A stretch of 64,000 bases of DNA. Source: Pseudomonas fluorescens (GTDB taxonomy: Bacteria; Pseudomonadota; Gammaproteobacteria; Pseudomonadales; Pseudomonadaceae). Where the stretch lies: positions 300,816 through 364,815 of the forward strand of contig NZ_MOBX01000014.1 of NCBI RefSeq assembly GCF_003732425.1. The letters run 5' to 3'. The notes under the pieces are model-generated. The model was not told the origin of the DNA and did not search any database. It saw only the letters and a list, made by a program, of their open reading frames with translations. The translations under genes and the position numbers were made by a program. Numbering within the stretch: the stretch's first letter is position 1; each line of letters opens with the position of its first letter. Shown in pieces: positions 33,363 to 41,869 of the stretch.

Positions 33363-34502
33363 ATGGAGACATCCCTTTTGCGCATTGTTCTTTTATTCAC
33401 CGCGTGGCTGTTGAGCTTCGGTGCCGTGGCGGCGCCGGGCGATGTGGCGACGCTGGATCGCAGCACCTGGCCGGAGCAGCTCAGCAACCCGACCCTGTTT
33501 GACGTGGCGTCGCGGGCGGAAATCCTGATGTTTGCCCGTGGCCTGCTGGGCACCGAGTCGATGGACGAGGCTGCTCTGGGTCAGCGTCTGGGTCTGCGCA
33601 CGGTCAACATCGATGCGGTCAACATTCTGCGTCAACACCTCTGGCAGCGCCTGTTGGCCAATTACAACTACGCCCAGCAAAGCTGCGATCAGGACGCCTC
33701 GTTCTGCTTCCTTGTCGAAGACTTGCCGACGCTGCGCGAGCAAGCCGCCAAGTTCGTGGTCAGCGACGACAGCTATTACACCAAGTGGGCCGAGCCGAGC
33801 CGGATCTTCCATCTGCAGTATCTCGACGAGTTGCTGCGCAAGGCCGCTCTGTCGCCACAGACCAGCAACGAATTCGATCGTTTCGGTGACTACGAGCGTA
33901 ATGGCGACGAGATGCACGATCGCCTGTTTCTGCTGACCTTCGACAGCGCCGCCAACCTGCAACCGGACAACACCGATTGGCTCACCGAGTACCTGCGCAA
34001 ATCTAATCTGAGCGGCACGTTCTTCGTGTTGGGCAAGGATATTCAGGCGCGGCTGGCCGATCGTTCGGTGAGCAGCCTGCAAGCGGGATTCTCCAGACAG
34101 TGCGTGGGCGTTCAAGGTTGGGAGTTCCGCTCCCACAGTCACTGGCAGGACTGGCAGGATTCGGTGCGGCGCAGCGCTGATCTGGTGAAGAACAAGTTGC
34201 CGGAAAACTACGTGCCGCTGTTCCGTCCGCCGGAAGGCCAGCGGCGTAGCGATGCGCAAGGTTTCTTCAACAACCAGGGCCTGCAAGTGGCGCTGTGGGA
34301 CATCGACGCCCAGGACGGCGCTGGCAAACTCAAGGGCGCGCCGAGTGCGCAGCGGGTGCTGACCCTGATGCTGTTGTGGCGCCACGGGGTGATCAATTTC
34401 AACATGAAACAGGACGCGGTGAAGACCGCGTTGCCGTGGTTGATCACGCAAACCGCGCAGAGCGGCATCGGTTGGGAAGACTGTCAGGACGCGTTTCGTT
34501 GA
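33363..34502 (+). CDS. Exported polysaccharide-deacetylase-like protein
   Basis: This 379-aa protein has a signal peptide (residues 1-23, ending GAVA) and a C-terminal NodB/polysaccharide-deacetylase-like domain. LLTFDSA replaces the usual TFDD motif, so the second aspartate is Ser. GWEFRSHSHW fits the metal-binding HSxxH motif 2, and FRPPEGQ is motif 3. The N-terminal half (residues 30-190) is a helical extension that I do not recognise. The altered first motif suggests weak or different metal dependence. It is a single gene, divergent from yaaA, with a predicted periplasmic role in envelope glycan modification. Confidence 0.8.
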   Translation: METSLLRIVLLFTAWLLSFGAVAAPGDVATLDRSTWPEQLSNPTLFDVASRAEILMFARGLLGTESMDEAALGQRLGLRTVNIDAVNILRQHLWQRLLANYNYAQQSCDQDASFCFLVEDLPTLREQAAKFVVSDDSYYTKWAEPSRIFHLQYLDELLRKAALSPQTSNEFDRFGDYERNGDEMHDRLFLLTFDSAANLQPDNTDWLTEYLRKSNLSGTFFVLGKDIQARLADRSVSSLQAGFSRQCVGVQGWEFRSHSHWQDWQDSVRRSADLVKNKLPENYVPLFRPPEGQRRSDAQGFFNNQGLQVALWDIDAQDGAGKLKGAPSAQRVLTLMLLWRHGVINFNMKQDAVKTALPWLITQTAQSGIGWEDCQDAFR

Positions 34503-34838
34503 GAAACGGCAAAAGCCCGGAAACATTGGGCTTGGGGCGATTTTCTTGAGGAATTCGATGCAGGCGGACTTCCGACTTTAGCGGGGTCTGGGCAGTCCGC
34601 CAAGGGCTTTTCGTCACTCTGCAAAATAAACTTAAAAAAACCGTCAAAGTGCTTTTTTATGTCATCGGTTTTGGAGTATTACGAAGACAGACCGCCGAAA
34701 CCTGCAACACAGGTGGCGTCTTCCAAGACCCGTTTGTTTGCAGTCACTTGACTCTCCGCAGGTGAGATTCGGCAGTCACTTCGAGGCGCAGCACCGCCCA
34801 GGTATTGCGTCCAATGGCTCTGACAAAGGTGACCGAGT
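34503..34838 (+). other. deacetylase-phoH intergenic region with a nested hairpin
   Basis: This 336-bp region has no credible gene. At 34683-34732 a nested hairpin forms: GAAGA/TCTTC outside, CGCC/GGCG in the middle and CCTG/CAGG at the tip with loop CAACA. It lies about 110-160 nt upstream of phoH, so it could be a leader structure or the end of a small RNA. A weak GCCC/GGGC hairpin follows the deacetylase stop. Confidence 0.5.
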
Positions 34839-36233
34839 ATGGATGATCACGGACGTAGCCCTTCCTCCAACCAGCCAATCCTTTATGTACTCGATACCAA
34901 CGTATTGATTCACGATCCAAACGCCCTGCTGAATTTCGAAGAACACCACGTCGCGATCCCGATGACCGTGCTGGAAGAGCTGGACAAGCTCAAGAGCGGG
35001 CATCACAGCGTTGCCGCCGAATGCCGTCAGGCCATCCGGCTGATCGACAAGACCTTGGGCGACGCTTCCCCGGAAGACGTTGAACTGGGTGTGCCGATCC
35101 AGCGCGGCAAGGGCGGGCCAAAGGGCTTGCTGTCAATTCTGATGAGCAAACAGGCCGAATCGAACCTGATTCTGCCCGAGCATCTGAACGACAACAAAAT
35201 CATCAACCAACTGATTGACCTGCACACCCGCGACCCGAAAAAGCCTGTGGTGCTGGTCACCAAAGACATCAACATGCGCCTCAAGGCGCGCGCCTGCGGC
35301 ATCGATGCCGAGGACTACAGCACCGACCAACTGGTCGATGACGTGTCCCTGCTGCCCAACGGCTATCACAACATGACCGGCTCATTCTGGGACCGCGTGA
35401 GCAAGGTCGACACCCGTCAGGATCACGGCCGCACCTGGCATCAAGTGCAACTGATCGACAACCTGCCGGCAGTACACATCAACGAGTTCATCATTGACGA
35501 ACAGGGCTTTGTCGGCTGGATCAAGGAGATCGACGAGGCCAAGCTGCTGATCCTCGACCTGCATCAGGAACCGCTGCTGCACCAAGAGGCCTGGGGGCTC
35601 AAACCACGCGACATCTATCAGAGTCTGGCGCTGTACGCGTTGCTGGATCCGGACATTCATCTGGTCAACCTGTCCGGTGCGGCAGGCTCCGGTAAAACCA
35701 TTCTGGCACTGGCTGCTGCGATTGAGCAGACCATGGTCAGCAAGCGTTATCGCCGCATCATTGCCACTCGCAGCGTGCAGGGTCTGGATCAGGAAATCGG
35801 TTTCCTGCCCGGCACCGAAGCGGAAAAAATGGAGCCTTGGCTGGGCGCCATCACCGACAACCTCGAAGCCTTGCACATGGATGACGAAAACACCCATGGC
35901 AGCGTCGACTACATCCTCAGCAAAGTGCCGTTGCAGTTCAAATCGCTCAACTACATTCGCGGTCGCAGCTTCCAGCAGAGCCTGATCCTGATCGACGAAT
36001 GCCAGAACCTTACGCCGCACCAGATGAAAACCATCATCACCCGTGCCGGCGCCGGTTCCAAAGTGGTGTGCCTGGGCAACCTCGCACAGATCGACACCCC
36101 TTACCTGTCCGCGACCAGCTCCGGGCTGACGTACCTGACCGAACGCTTCAAGGATTTCCCCAACGGTGTACACATCACCCTGCAAGGGGTGCCACGCTCG
36201 ATCCTGGCCGAATACGCCGAATCGCATTTGTAA
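34839..36233 (+). CDS. phoH: PIN-PhoH fusion ATPase
   Basis: This 464-aa protein has an N-terminal PIN-type nuclease domain (LDTNVLIHDP, Asp19; residues 12-160) and a C-terminal PhoH-type P-loop ATPase. The Walker A is GAAGSGKT (280-287) and Walker B is LILIDEC (382-388). PIN-PhoH proteins resemble RNA helicase/ribonuclease fusions, such as PhoH2. The ATG is preceded by AAGGTGA. It is monocistronic, between a deacetylase-like gene and a clear terminator. Confidence 0.9.
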   Translation: MDDHGRSPSSNQPILYVLDTNVLIHDPNALLNFEEHHVAIPMTVLEELDKLKSGHHSVAAECRQAIRLIDKTLGDASPEDVELGVPIQRGKGGPKGLLSILMSKQAESNLILPEHLNDNKIINQLIDLHTRDPKKPVVLVTKDINMRLKARACGIDAEDYSTDQLVDDVSLLPNGYHNMTGSFWDRVSKVDTRQDHGRTWHQVQLIDNLPAVHINEFIIDEQGFVGWIKEIDEAKLLILDLHQEPLLHQEAWGLKPRDIYQSLALYALLDPDIHLVNLSGAAGSGKTILALAAAIEQTMVSKRYRRIIATRSVQGLDQEIGFLPGTEAEKMEPWLGAITDNLEALHMDDENTHGSVDYILSKVPLQFKSLNYIRGRSFQQSLILIDECQNLTPHQMKTIITRAGAGSKVVCLGNLAQIDTPYLSATSSGLTYLTERFKDFPNGVHITLQGVPRSILAEYAESHL

Positions 36234-36243
36234 CCCTTCACCC

Positions 36244-36277
36244 AAAACCGGGCGGCCCAAAAGCCGCCCGGTTTTTA
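36244..36277 (+). terminator. Intrinsic terminator after phoH
   Basis: AACCGGGCGGC and GCCGCCCGGTT flank CCAAAA, and the stem is followed by TTTTT. It begins about 10 bp after the phoH stop. Confidence 0.9.
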
Positions 36278-36297
36278 TGTCCTGCACAAATCTAAAT

Positions 36298-36386
36298 GTG
36301 GGAGCGAGCCTGCTCGCGAAGGCGGTATGTCAGTCGACATCTATAGTGAATCTGAATCCGCTTTCGCGAGCAGGCTCGCTCCCACA
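36298..36386. repeat. REP inverted pair, GAGCCTGCTCGCGA family
   Basis: GTGGGAGCGAGCCTGCTCGCGAA and its inverted copy TTCGCGAGCAGGCTCGCTCCCAC lie between the phoH terminator and moaC. Confidence 0.92.
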
Positions 36387-36470
36387 GGGGGCAACGGTGA
36401 TTTCATAATCAGTGATGCGGATATCTGACCCGCAGGTTTACAATCCACGCTCCTGATCAGGAGTAATCCC

Positions 36471-36944
36471 GTGCTGACTCATCTCGATTCCCAAGGTCGC
36501 GCCAACATGGTCGACGTCACCGAAAAAGCCGTGACGTTCCGTGAAGCGACGGCCCAAGCGCTGGTGCGCATGCTCCCCGAAACGCTGCAGATGATCGTCA
36601 GCGGCGGCCATCCCAAGGGCGACGTGTTCGCCGTGGCGCGCATCGCCGGTATTCAAGCGGCGAAGAAAACCAGCGATCTGATTCCCCTGTGCCATCCGCT
36701 GATGCTCACCGGCGTCAAAGTCGAACTCAGTGCCGACGGTGAAGACACTGTACGCATCGTCGCCCGTTGCAAACTGTCCGGGCAGACCGGCGTCGAGATG
36801 GAAGCGCTGACCGCCGCCAGCGTCGCCGCCCTGACCATCTACGACATGTGCAAAGCCGTGGATCGCGGCATGACCATCGAAAGCGTTCGGCTGCTGGAGA
36901 AGGTCGGCGGCAAGAGCGGGCACTTCCAGGCGGAGCAGCCATGA
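36471..36944 (+). CDS. moaC: Cyclic pyranopterin monophosphate synthase MoaC
   Basis: This 157-aa enzyme acts after MoaA in molybdenum cofactor synthesis, forming cyclic pyranopterin monophosphate. It has the family segments SQGRANMVDVTEK-like start, LIPLCHPLMLTG and TIYDMCKAVDRGM with the conserved lysine-aspartate region. The GTG start at 36471 has a CAGGAG ribosome-binding site 8-9 bp upstream. It overlaps moaD by 4 bp. Confidence 0.95.
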   Translation: MLTHLDSQGRANMVDVTEKAVTFREATAQALVRMLPETLQMIVSGGHPKGDVFAVARIAGIQAAKKTSDLIPLCHPLMLTGVKVELSADGEDTVRIVARCKLSGQTGVEMEALTAASVAALTIYDMCKAVDRGMTIESVRLLEKVGGKSGHFQAEQP

Positions 36945-37183
36945 ACCTGACCGTGAAGTTTTTTGCCCGTTACCGTGAAGCGCTGGGCGTGGATTCGGTA
37001 AAGGTTGAAGGTGATTTCGCCACCGTCGATGACGTGCGCGCACTGCTCGCGCAGCGTGACGGCGCCGAGGTGCTGAGCGAGCAGAACCTGATGTGCGCAC
37101 GCAACGAAGATCTCTGCCAGCTCGACGAGCCGGTGACCGATGGCGACGAAGTGGCGTTTTTCCCTACCGTGACCGGAGGCTGA
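36941..37183 (+). CDS. moaD: Molybdopterin synthase sulfur-carrier subunit MoaD
   Basis: This 80-aa ubiquitin-like protein starts at ATG 36941, which overlaps the moaC stop in ATGA. It ends in the required diglycine (VTGG), the site of thiocarboxylate formation. It delivers sulfur to precursor Z in complex with MoaE, whose gene starts 3 bp after its stop. Confidence 0.95.
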   Translation: MNLTVKFFARYREALGVDSVKVEGDFATVDDVRALLAQRDGAEVLSEQNLMCARNEDLCQLDEPVTDGDEVAFFPTVTGG

Positions 37184-37186
37184 GTC

Positions 37187-37639
37187 ATGGCGATTCGCGT
37201 GCAGGCCACGCCGTTCGATCCGGGCGCTGAAGTCAACGCGATGCACGCGGCCAATGTCGGCGTCGGCGCGGTGGTGAGTTTTGTCGGTTACGTGCGTGAT
37301 TTCAACGACGGGCTGGATGTGGCGGGGATGTTCCTTGAGCACTATCCGGGCATGACCGAAAAAGCCCTCGGCAAGATCGCCAGCGAAGCCGAACAGCGCT
37401 GGCCGTTGCTGAAGCTGGAAGTGTTGCACCGCATCGGCGCGCTGGAACCGGGCGAGCCGATCGTGTTTGTCGGTGCCGCCAGCGCCCATCGCCAGGCTGC
37501 ATTCGATGCCTGCGCCTTCGTCATGGATTACCTGAAAACCCGCGCACCGTTCTGGAAGAAAGAAAACACCAGTGACGGCCCGCGTTGGGTTGAAGGGCGT
37601 GACAGCGATCATGCGGCTGCCGATCGCTGGAAAAAGTAA
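37187..37639 (+). CDS. moaE: Molybdopterin synthase catalytic subunit MoaE
   Basis: This 150-aa protein has the family motifs GAVVSFVGYVRDFNDG, EHYPGMTEKA and FVGAASAHRQAAFDAC, with HR and the Lys-rich KTRAPFWKKE near the active site. MoaE joins two MoaD subunits to convert cyclic pyranopterin to molybdopterin. It is the last of the moaCDE unit; moaA and moaB are not in the window. Confidence 0.95.
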   Translation: MAIRVQATPFDPGAEVNAMHAANVGVGAVVSFVGYVRDFNDGLDVAGMFLEHYPGMTEKALGKIASEAEQRWPLLKLEVLHRIGALEPGEPIVFVGAASAHRQAAFDACAFVMDYLKTRAPFWKKENTSDGPRWVEGRDSDHAAADRWKK

Positions 37640-37661
37640 GTCTTGTAGCGCCCTTCAGTAA

Positions 37662-37760
37662 GCCTTCGCGAGCAGGCTCGCTCCCACATTGGATCTTCAT
37701 GAGCGCAGATATTGTGTTCGCTACAGATCCCCTGTGGGAGCGAGCCTGCTCGCGAAGGCG
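37662..37760. repeat. REP pair, GAGCCTGCTCGCGA family (outward order)
   Basis: CCTTCGCGAGCAGGCTCGCTCCCAC precedes GTGGGAGCGAGCCTGCTCGCGAAGG, separated by 45-50 bp. It lies between moaE and the binding-protein gene. Confidence 0.9.
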
Positions 37761-37925
37761 TCATCTGCATCACCAAAATCCTCTCTCTTTGCCCGATTGA
37801 CGAAATGTACATATAAGTCCAACATGGATTTATAAGTACAAAAAAGCTTCAGTCTTGCCGCTCGTAGCTTCCCGCTCCCAGCTGCTCTTCTTCATCTTGC
37901 CAAACCAACAACAACCCGCGAGAGA

Positions 37926-38708
37926 ATGAACATGAAGAAACTCCCCCTCATCACCGGTCTTGCCCTCAGCCTGTTGGCCTCTGCCAGCGTGTTCGCCGCC
38001 GAGCAAACCCTGCGCATCGGCATTGAAGCCGCTTACCCGCCATTCGCTTCGAAAACCGACAAGGGCGAAATCGTCGGTTTCGACTACGACATCGGCAATG
38101 CCCTGTGTGCGCAGATGAAGGTCAAGTGCGTGTGGGTCGAGGGTGAGTTCGACGGTCTGATTCCTTCGCTCAAGGTGAAGAAAATCGACATGGCCCTGTC
38201 GTCCATGACCATCAACGAAGACCGCAAGAAATCGGTGGATTTCACCCACAAGTACTACTTCACTTCGTCGCGACTGGTGATGAAAGAAGGCGCCACGGTC
38301 GACGATCAATACGCCAGCCTCAAGGGCAAGAATGTCGGCGTGCAGCGTGCGACCACGACCGATCGTTATGCCACCGAGGTGTTTGAACCGAAGGGCATCA
38401 ACGTCAAGCGCTACAGCAACAACGAAGAAATCTACATGGACCTGGCGGCCGGTCGCCTCGATGCGATTTTTGCCGACACCATTCCGCTGAATGATTTTCT
38501 GTCGATGCCGCGTGGCAAGGGTTATGCGTTTGTCGGGCCTGAGTTGAAGGATCCGAAGTACGTTGGCGAAGGTGCAGGGATTGCGGTGCGCAAGGGCAAT
38601 ACTGAACTGGTCAGCCAGTTGAATGGCGCCATCGATGGGATTCGCGCGAGTGGCGAGTACCAGAAGATTTCCGAGAAGTACTTCAAGTCCGACATTTACG
38701 GCGATTGA
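37926..38708 (+). CDS. Periplasmic basic-amino-acid binding protein (HisJ/ArgT-type)
   Basis: This 260-aa ABC-transporter substrate-binding protein has a signal peptide ending SVFAAE near residue 24. Type-2 SBP features include IEAAYPPFASKTDKGEIVGF, SSMTINEDRKKSVDFT and FADTIPLNDF. It belongs to the lysine/arginine/ornithine/histidine-binding group by overall pattern. The dauR-dauA-dauB genes for D-arginine use are next to it, and an SBP gene is adjacent to dauR in P. aeruginosa (PA3865). No permease genes accompany it here. ATG 37926 and 37932 are alternative starts. Confidence 0.87.
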   Translation: MNMKKLPLITGLALSLLASASVFAAEQTLRIGIEAAYPPFASKTDKGEIVGFDYDIGNALCAQMKVKCVWVEGEFDGLIPSLKVKKIDMALSSMTINEDRKKSVDFTHKYYFTSSRLVMKEGATVDDQYASLKGKNVGVQRATTTDRYATEVFEPKGINVKRYSNNEEIYMDLAAGRLDAIFADTIPLNDFLSMPRGKGYAFVGPELKDPKYVGEGAGIAVRKGNTELVSQLNGAIDGIRASGEYQKISEKYFKSDIYGD

Positions 38709-38713
38709 TAAAA

Positions 38714-38788
38714 AAGATCGCAGCCTTCGGCAGCTCCTACATGGAAATGCGTGCTCCTGTAGGAGCTGCCGCAGGCTGCGATCTTTTG
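38714..38788. repeat. REP pair, GTAGGAGCTGCCG family (outward order)
   Basis: GATCGCAGCCTTCGGCAGCTCCTAC is followed by GTAGGAGCTGCCGCAGGCTGCGATC, with about 18 bp between. It fills the convergent gap between the SBP gene and dauR. The arms are in the opposite order to the other members of the family. Confidence 0.9.
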
Positions 38789-38792
38789 CTCC

Positions 38793-39419
38793 TCAGCCCT
38801 TCATTTCCTTCAGATGTTTGTACACCGTCGCCCGCCCCATGTTCAGCACATTGGCCACATAGTTCGAGGCGCTCTTGCCCTTGAACGCGCCTTCGGCGTG
38901 CAGCGCCAGCACCAGTTCGCGCTTGTGATCGCGGGTCAGCAGATTCAGGCTCAGTTGCCGCTCGCGCAGCCAGGCGTGGAGGAAGGTGTTGATGCGCTCC
39001 TGCCAGTCATCGCGAAACAGTGAATCCGGTTGCGGGATCAGTTTGCTCGGCGAGAGGAACAGGTCCAGCGCGGCCTTGGCATTCTCGAACAGCGAAATAT
39101 TCAGGTTGATGCACAACACTGCCAGCGGCCGGCCTTCGCTGTCGCGCAGCACGGTGCTCAGGCTGCGAATCTTCTGGCCATCCCAGTTGAGCTTTTCGTA
39201 CGGGCCGATATTGCGGTCGCTGACATCCTCGCTGAGCATGTCTTCCAGTGACGAGTCGTCGCCGATCTCGCGTTTGGACAGGTTGTTGGCGATGTAGTCG
39301 ACCTTTTGCGTGCGCAGGTCGTGCAGCACCACTTCGGCGTGGGGAAAGAACAGCGTGGCGATGGCGTCGGCGACGGCGCGGAAGTTATCCAGCGCCGGGT
39401 CGAATTCAGGGGCAGTCAT
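38793..39419 (-). CDS. dauR: YheO/DauR-type transcriptional regulator
   Basis: This 208-aa protein has an N-terminal PAS-like YheO domain (residues about 10-125, including PHAEVVLHDLRTQKVDYIANN) and a C-terminal helix-turn-helix (residues about 160-208, LHAEGAFKGKSASNYVANVL). It matches the D-arginine-utilisation repressor family (DauR). I start at 39419, with GGAG about 10 bp upstream. It follows dauA on the same strand, as in P. aeruginosa, so autoregulation in the dau unit is expected. Confidence 0.85.
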   Translation of the reverse strand: MTAPEFDPALDNFRAVADAIATLFFPHAEVVLHDLRTQKVDYIANNLSKREIGDDSSLEDMLSEDVSDRNIGPYEKLNWDGQKIRSLSTVLRDSEGRPLAVLCINLNISLFENAKAALDLFLSPSKLIPQPDSLFRDDWQERINTFLHAWLRERQLSLNLLTRDHKRELVLALHAEGAFKGKSASNYVANVLNMGRATVYKHLKEMKG

Positions 39420-39512
39420 GACAGTGGAGCTCCAGGCAGCGTCAACGCCCCCGTGATCAGGAGGCGTTGCGAGTGTGCCGCAATCCGTTGGGCGCGTCAT
39501 CCGCAGGGACGC

Positions 39513-40640
39513 TCAGGCGAGGCGGGCAGGGGCGAGCATGGCGCTGTCCAGCCCGAACCGCTGCAAGTGCTCGGGCAATGGCTCACCGCGTACCAACGCC
39601 GCGCTGGCCTGGCCCATCGCCGGCGAGGTCTGAATGCCGTAGCCACCCTGCGCCGCCACCCAGAACAGCCCCGGCACCTGTTGATCGAAACCGCTGAGCA
39701 AATCACCGTCGGCGACGAAACTGCGCAGCCCGGCCCAAGTGCGCGTCGGCCGGCGGATGGTCAGCGTCGTCGCCTCTTCGATCTGGTAGATGCCCATGGC
39801 GATGTCCAGCTCTTCGGGCTGCACATCGTGAGGCTCGACCGGGTCGGCATTGGCCGGCGAGCCGAGGAACATGCCAGCGTCGGGTTTCATGTAGAAGGAT
39901 TCGTCGAGGCTGACCAGCATCGGCCAGTGATGAATATCCACGCCTTCCGGCCCTGCGAAAATGAACGCGGCGCGGCGTTTCGGTTGCAGGCCCAGCGGTT
40001 GGGCGCCGGCCAGTGCGCCGATCTTGTCGGCCCAGGCGCCGGCGGCGTTGATGATCACCGGTGCGCTGAACGTCTGGCCGTTGGTCTGAACGCTCCAGAG
40101 GCCTTCGGCATCGTGACTGAGGCCAAGCACTTCGCAATCAGTATGCACTTCGCCGTGGTTCCGGCGGATCCCGCGCAGGTAGCCCTGGTGCAAGGCGTCG
40201 GTGTCGATGTCGCTGGCGCTCGGGTCGTAGATCGCGCCATGGACTTTTTCCCGGCGCAGGATCGGCAGTCGCGCACAGGCCTCGTCGGCGCTGAGCAGTT
40301 GCATCTCCGGCACGGTGGCTTTGGCGCTGAGGTATTGGTTGTTCAGTTCGGCGGTATCACCGGTGAAGTCCACGGTCATTTCGCCACGCGGGGTGAGCAG
40401 TGGGTGTTCACAGAAACCGGCCGGCGGGTTGTCGAAAAATGCCCGGCTGGCCTGGGTCAGCGCGCGTACTTGCGGTGTGCCATACGCAGCGGTGAACAGC
40501 GCGGCAGAGCGCCCGGTGGAGTGATAAGCCGGGTGGGATTCACGTTCCAGCACGATCACTTTACCGTGCGGCGACAGCCAGAAACCGGTGGAAGCGCCGG
40601 CAATCCCGCCGCCGATGATGATGAAATCTGCCTGGCTCAT
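39513..40640 (-). CDS. dauA: FAD-dependent D-arginine dehydrogenase
   Basis: This 375-aa flavoprotein oxidises D-arginine and other D-amino acids to imino acids, which hydrolyse to 2-ketoacids. The FAD-binding GGGIAGAST is at residues 10-18, followed by YHSTGRSAA (39-47), Tyr53, Glu87 and the QPKRRAAFIF block. These match P. aeruginosa DauA closely from memory. Residue 48 is Leu, whereas I recall His48 in the P. aeruginosa active site. It is between dauR and dauB; a REP pair separates it from dauB. Confidence 0.93.
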   Translation of the reverse strand: MSQADFIIIGGGIAGASTGFWLSPHGKVIVLERESHPAYHSTGRSAALFTAAYGTPQVRALTQASRAFFDNPPAGFCEHPLLTPRGEMTVDFTGDTAELNNQYLSAKATVPEMQLLSADEACARLPILRREKVHGAIYDPSASDIDTDALHQGYLRGIRRNHGEVHTDCEVLGLSHDAEGLWSVQTNGQTFSAPVIINAAGAWADKIGALAGAQPLGLQPKRRAAFIFAGPEGVDIHHWPMLVSLDESFYMKPDAGMFLGSPANADPVEPHDVQPEELDIAMGIYQIEEATTLTIRRPTRTWAGLRSFVADGDLLSGFDQQVPGLFWVAAQGGYGIQTSPAMGQASAALVRGEPLPEHLQRFGLDSAMLAPARLA

Positions 40641-40686
40641 GAGGTTCTCCAGTGATGACGCAATATCAAGGCGTTCGCTATCCCCT

Positions 40687-40776
40687 GTAGGAGTGAGCCT
40701 GCTCGCGATAGCGGTATATCAGTCGACATCTTCGGTGTATGTCAGACCGTATTCGCGAGCAGGCTCGCTCCCACAG
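40687..40776. repeat. REP inverted pair between dauA and dauB
   Basis: GTAGGAGTGAGCCTGCTCGCGATAG and the inverted TTCGCGAGCAGGCTCGCTCCCAC form a hairpin in the dauB-dauA gap; it may lower dauA expression relative to dauB. Confidence 0.9.
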
Positions 40777-40789
40777 GGGATTTTTGGTG

Positions 40790-41734
40790 TTAGTGGGTTA
40801 GGTGGTAAACCGCATTGGCCAGGGCAATGTCTTCCAGGCCCAAGCCGATTGAACGGAAGAACACGTGACGGTCGTAACCCGGGCGCTGCACTTTCTCACT
40901 GAGCAAATCCGCCAGATCACCCACAATCGAGTCCTGGCTCCAGCCATGCTGCTCGGCCGCAATCAGCATCTCCCCCGCCGAACCCGGCGTGGTCAGACGA
41001 TAGTCGCAGAACACCTGCATGTCGTTGAGGCTCGACGGCGGCACTTCGTGGGCGCGTGGGGCGTTGGTGCTGATCGAGGTGATCAGGGCTGGTTTGCTCA
41101 ATGCGGCGGGATCGATGACCGGGCCGGCGGACGAGGTGCACAGCATGATCACGTCGGCCTCAGCGATGGCGGCTTCGCGGGTTTCGGCAATGTTCAGATC
41201 GGCTGCGATGGCTTTCAATGCTGCCTGTGTTTCAGCATCTTCGAGCAGGGACGGCGAATACAGGCTGATGCTCTGCCAGTCACGCAGCGATTGCACGTAG
41301 TGCAGATGCGCCTGCGCAACCTTGCCGCTGCCGATGATTGCCAGTCGCTTGGCATTCACCGGCGCGAGGGCGTCGACCGCCACGGCCGTGGTCGCGGCGG
41401 TGCGTGCGGTGGTCAGCTCACCGGCATCGCAGAGCAGCAGCGGCTGGCCGGTTTTCATCGACATCAACAATGTCCAGGCCGTCACCAATGCACCTTGCTC
41501 ACGGACGATGTACGGCGAAGTCTTCACGCCGTACACGCCATCCTCGGCCAACACGCCCAGATAATTGATGAAGTCGCCGGCACCCTGAGGGAACTCCACC
41601 AGTTGCTGCGCCGGTTGTACGGCGTTACCCGCCGCAAGGTCGCGAAACAGCTTGCGCAGGATTTGCGGTACGTCAATGCGCGCCAGCAGCTCACGGGCCT
41701 GGGTTTGGTCGATCACGTAGGGCGTACTGGACAT
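40790..41734 (-). CDS. dauB: NAD(P)-dependent arginine dehydrogenase / ornithine cyclodeaminase-family protein
   Basis: This 314-aa mu-crystallin-family enzyme has a central Rossmann motif IIGSGKVAQAHLHY and the binding-site segment KTSPYIVREQG. The context next to dauA suggests it is DauB, which in P. aeruginosa reduces 2-ketoarginine to L-arginine with NAD(P)H. The combined pathway turns D-arginine into L-arginine. It is downstream of rhlB, with the rhlB terminator between them, so it probably has its own promoter. Confidence 0.9.
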   Translation of the reverse strand: MSSTPYVIDQTQARELLARIDVPQILRKLFRDLAAGNAVQPAQQLVEFPQGAGDFINYLGVLAEDGVYGVKTSPYIVREQGALVTAWTLLMSMKTGQPLLLCDAGELTTARTAATTAVAVDALAPVNAKRLAIIGSGKVAQAHLHYVQSLRDWQSISLYSPSLLEDAETQAALKAIAADLNIAETREAAIAEADVIMLCTSSAGPVIDPAALSKPALITSISTNAPRAHEVPPSSLNDMQVFCDYRLTTPGSAGEMLIAAEQHGWSQDSIVGDLADLLSEKVQRPGYDRHVFFRSIGLGLEDIALANAVYHLTH

Positions 41735-41817
41735 GTCAGGCTCCGCAGTCTAGATATAAACTAATTTGTCTATTATGGACTTTTAGTGTTCTATCGCAAG
41801 CACCTGATGAAATCCAG

Positions 41818-41859
41818 GCGAAAAAAAAGCGCAGTCCGTTGCCGGCTGCGCTTTTTTTT
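41818..41859. terminator. Bidirectional terminator between rhlB and dauB
   Basis: AAGCGCAG and CTGCGCTT flank TCCGTTGCCGG, with A- and T-runs of about eight on the two sides, so it can terminate on both strands. It ends the rhlB transcript on the minus strand. Confidence 0.93.
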
Positions 41860-41869
41860 CAGGCGTCGC

